From Actinidia chinensis (Eukaryota; Streptophyta; Magnoliopsida; Ericales; Actinidiaceae), in the NCBI GenBank assembly GCA_009663005.1, contig CM018900.1, forward strand, positions 18,615,892 to 18,625,891: a stretch of DNA of 10,000 nucleotides. The letters run 5' to 3'. A model generated the notes under the pieces. It ran no database searches. It saw only the letters and a list, made by a program, of their open reading frames with translations, and was not told the origin of the DNA. This document shows positions 8,567 to 10,000 of the stretch, in pieces; the stretch's first letter is position 1; every line of letters starts with the position of its first letter. Both the position numbers and the translations under genes were made by a program.

Positions 8567-8873
8567 AGATGAGGGGAGGCCCTAAGGAGAAGAAGTTTTT
8601 GGGAGAGAAAGAAGAGGAAAAAGATGTTAGTTTGGAAAAAGCTTTCCTAGAGTTTTGAAGAGTTGTTTTTGGAGAACAAACCGAAAGTTTAGATAGATGT
8701 GGAGTTTTGAAATTTTAGTTTTTAGTTTTGAAGATCTCTCTCTCATTAATTGTACGTTCAATATTGTTTTATTTAGTTTTCCAACGTTCCTATAATTTTT
8801 ACTTCATATTGTCCATCTCGAATAGTTTTATTGCTTTATAATAGATAGTAACTTTTATATTTAGCGCTTATCG

Positions 8874-9018
8874 AAACCACCACATGGACGTTTATTCGCA
8901 TGCCGACGGTTTTAATCGGCTTTATTTTATCCTTTAATTGATCGTTACTCAAACCACCACACTGGACGTTTAATTTCGGTCCATGGCCGGACGGTCTTAT
9001 TGCTTAATTTATCACTTA
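8874..9018 (+). repeat. Pair of 77-bp tandem repeats in the plus LTR
   Basis: AAACCACCACA followed by TGGACGTTTA begins at 8874 and again at 8951, a 77-base period. Each unit continues with a GC-richer part ending in ACGGT (8906 region and 8990 region) and then TTATT. The same pair with the same period is in the minus LTR. Confidence 0.75.
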
Positions 9019-10000
9019 CATTTTTTTTCTGCAAATGGCTGGGTTAAATTTCCTTTATCATTTCCTTGTTTAGTTTCTCTTTATTTTTTATTTGTTACAC
9101 ACTGCATTAATATGGTGTATAATCTGATTCATCTGCCTTTACTATCATTAGTTGCTTTAGGTATTTACTTATTTGTTGCGCTATTCTCATTTAAGATTTT
9201 GTTATATCTTCATAGTATCTAATTGTTGTAAGTTTTATTTATTTTAATTTATAAATTTATTTTATTTTTAAATATTTCAAAGTTTTTCATAAATGGAGAC
9301 TGGTAGCTAATTCTTCAATCTTGGGGTTGTTGTGAAAATGATTGAAGGTCTTAATTGTGAAAAAGGATTTGAGATTTTGGGTTTCAACGTTTTATATTCA
9401 AGTTTGTATCATTCCTTTTATCTTCATTTGTTCTAATAAAGTTTGAAAACTTGGATGATTGCATTATTCGGCATACTTATGCATAAGCCTAGTCTTAGTA
9501 TAAGTATTGCGTGAATCGATGGTATTCATCCTTGACTCTAATACCCAGATCTAATCTAGAAAATGAATGTTTTAAAGAACCAGGGGTTTTATTGCTAAAT
9601 CTCTTCTTCCGAATCCCCGAGACTCACACGACGTAGTCGAAGGATTGAGTTTATAGAACATCCCCCCCCCCCCTCACTTATGAATTCCAAGCCCAAATCT
9701 ATTGGAACGACCAACCCCCGAGATATTTCACAATTAATTTTAAAAAATAATTTCCTTCAAGCTATTTATTGGTTTGTCAAACATGAGAACTCGAACAAAT
9801 GCCAAAAACAATCAGATTTTTATTTTTTTTTTAGAAATATTTTGTTCATCCTTTGTGATAATTGAAGGGAAATTTCGTTTCCTTTCAGTCTTGATCACAC
9901 AACGCCCTGTGGATTTCGCCCTCTACTCCGAGTTTCATACTACTCCTGCCGGCTTCCGCCGGCCTTCTCTGGGGTCCTAATCAAGCGCACAAGTACTTTT

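Larger units (their letters stand above)
8034..10000 (+). repeat. 3' LTR, plus orientation (runs off right edge)
   Basis: The LTR begins with TGTGTGATTACACC immediately after the polypurine tract; the exact first base could be 8034, 8036 or 8038. From 8308 onward it aligns to the reverse complement of 2523-4160. By that alignment base 10000 falls about 15 bases before the LTR's CA end, so the full LTR is about 1.98 kb. Order along it: short inverted repeat at the tip (8040-8060), three ACCGGTC motifs (8211-8283), three roughly 60-bp repeats, TATA box (8559), purine-rich block, 77-bp repeat pair (8874), AT-rich stretch, a conserved block (about 9479-9655), a C12 run (9662-9673) and a small GC hairpin (9948-9963). 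Confidence 0.85.

Noticed and set aside
8983..9222. 79-codon hydrophobic plus frame suggesting a membrane protein
   Set aside because: T-rich LTR sequence translates to Phe/Leu/Ile; the aligned minus LTR does not keep the frame.
9662..9673. C12 homopolymer as a possible functional element
   Set aside because: The partner LTR has ordinary sequence here; most likely slippage or a sequencing-sensitive run.
2523..10000. Large inverted repeat (2523-4160 versus 8308-10000) as terminal inverted repeats of a DNA transposon
   Set aside because: A TATA box, primer site, polypurine tract and retrotransposon coding lie in the order of LTRs; there are no transposase motifs.
1..10000. Host genes, tRNA/rRNA genes, CRISPR arrays or bacterial operons
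   Set aside because: No intact coding frame beyond chance, no ribosome-binding organisation, no regularly spaced repeat-spacer array and no folded tRNA; the only tRNA-like match is the 17-base primer site.

Overview
This window looks like repeat-derived nuclear DNA of a flowering plant. Almost all of it comes from one family of Ty3/gypsy LTR retrotransposon, most like the Athila lineage, and I see no host gene, tRNA, rRNA or CRISPR array. The plant and lineage calls rest on four things. (1) A primer binding site complementary to the 3' end of plant tRNA-Asp. (2) A long, AT-rich LTR of about 2 kb. (3) Decayed but readable gag, protease, RNase H and integrase segments resembling plant gypsy polyproteins. 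(4) An integrase C-terminus with the PGKLRSR motif and no chromodomain. The species cannot be read from the sequence.

Layout. Positions 1-2522 read on the minus strand: protease (at the left edge), a charged linker, a gag zinc-knuckle region, gag core, an A-rich leader, and the tRNA-Asp primer site at 2502-2518. Positions 2523-4160 are the minus-strand LTR that preceded that gag, with its outer (U3) end missing. At about 4160 the orientation flips. Positions 4161-6170 read on the plus strand: end of reverse transcriptase, RNase H, then integrase. Positions 6171-8033 are a long 3' region with no recognisable gene. A polypurine tract precedes a plus-strand LTR that runs from about 8034 past the window end; by comparison with the other copy it should finish about 15 bases further on.

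The two halves therefore meet head to head: protease-gag-PBS-LTR on minus, RT-RNaseH-IN-3' region-LTR on plus. Together they hold complementary parts of one element. The simplest reading is a single old element whose 5' part (most of the 5' LTR through gag and into RT) was inverted, with breakpoints inside the 5' LTR U3 and inside RT. Two same-family elements joined by rearrangement, or an assembly error, remain possible.

All coding segments carry stops and frameshifts and the two LTRs differ at many sites, so this is an old, immobile copy. The best-preserved regulatory structure is in the LTRs. Both copies have a TATA box, an array of three units of about 60 bp just upstream of it, and a pair of 77-bp repeats downstream.
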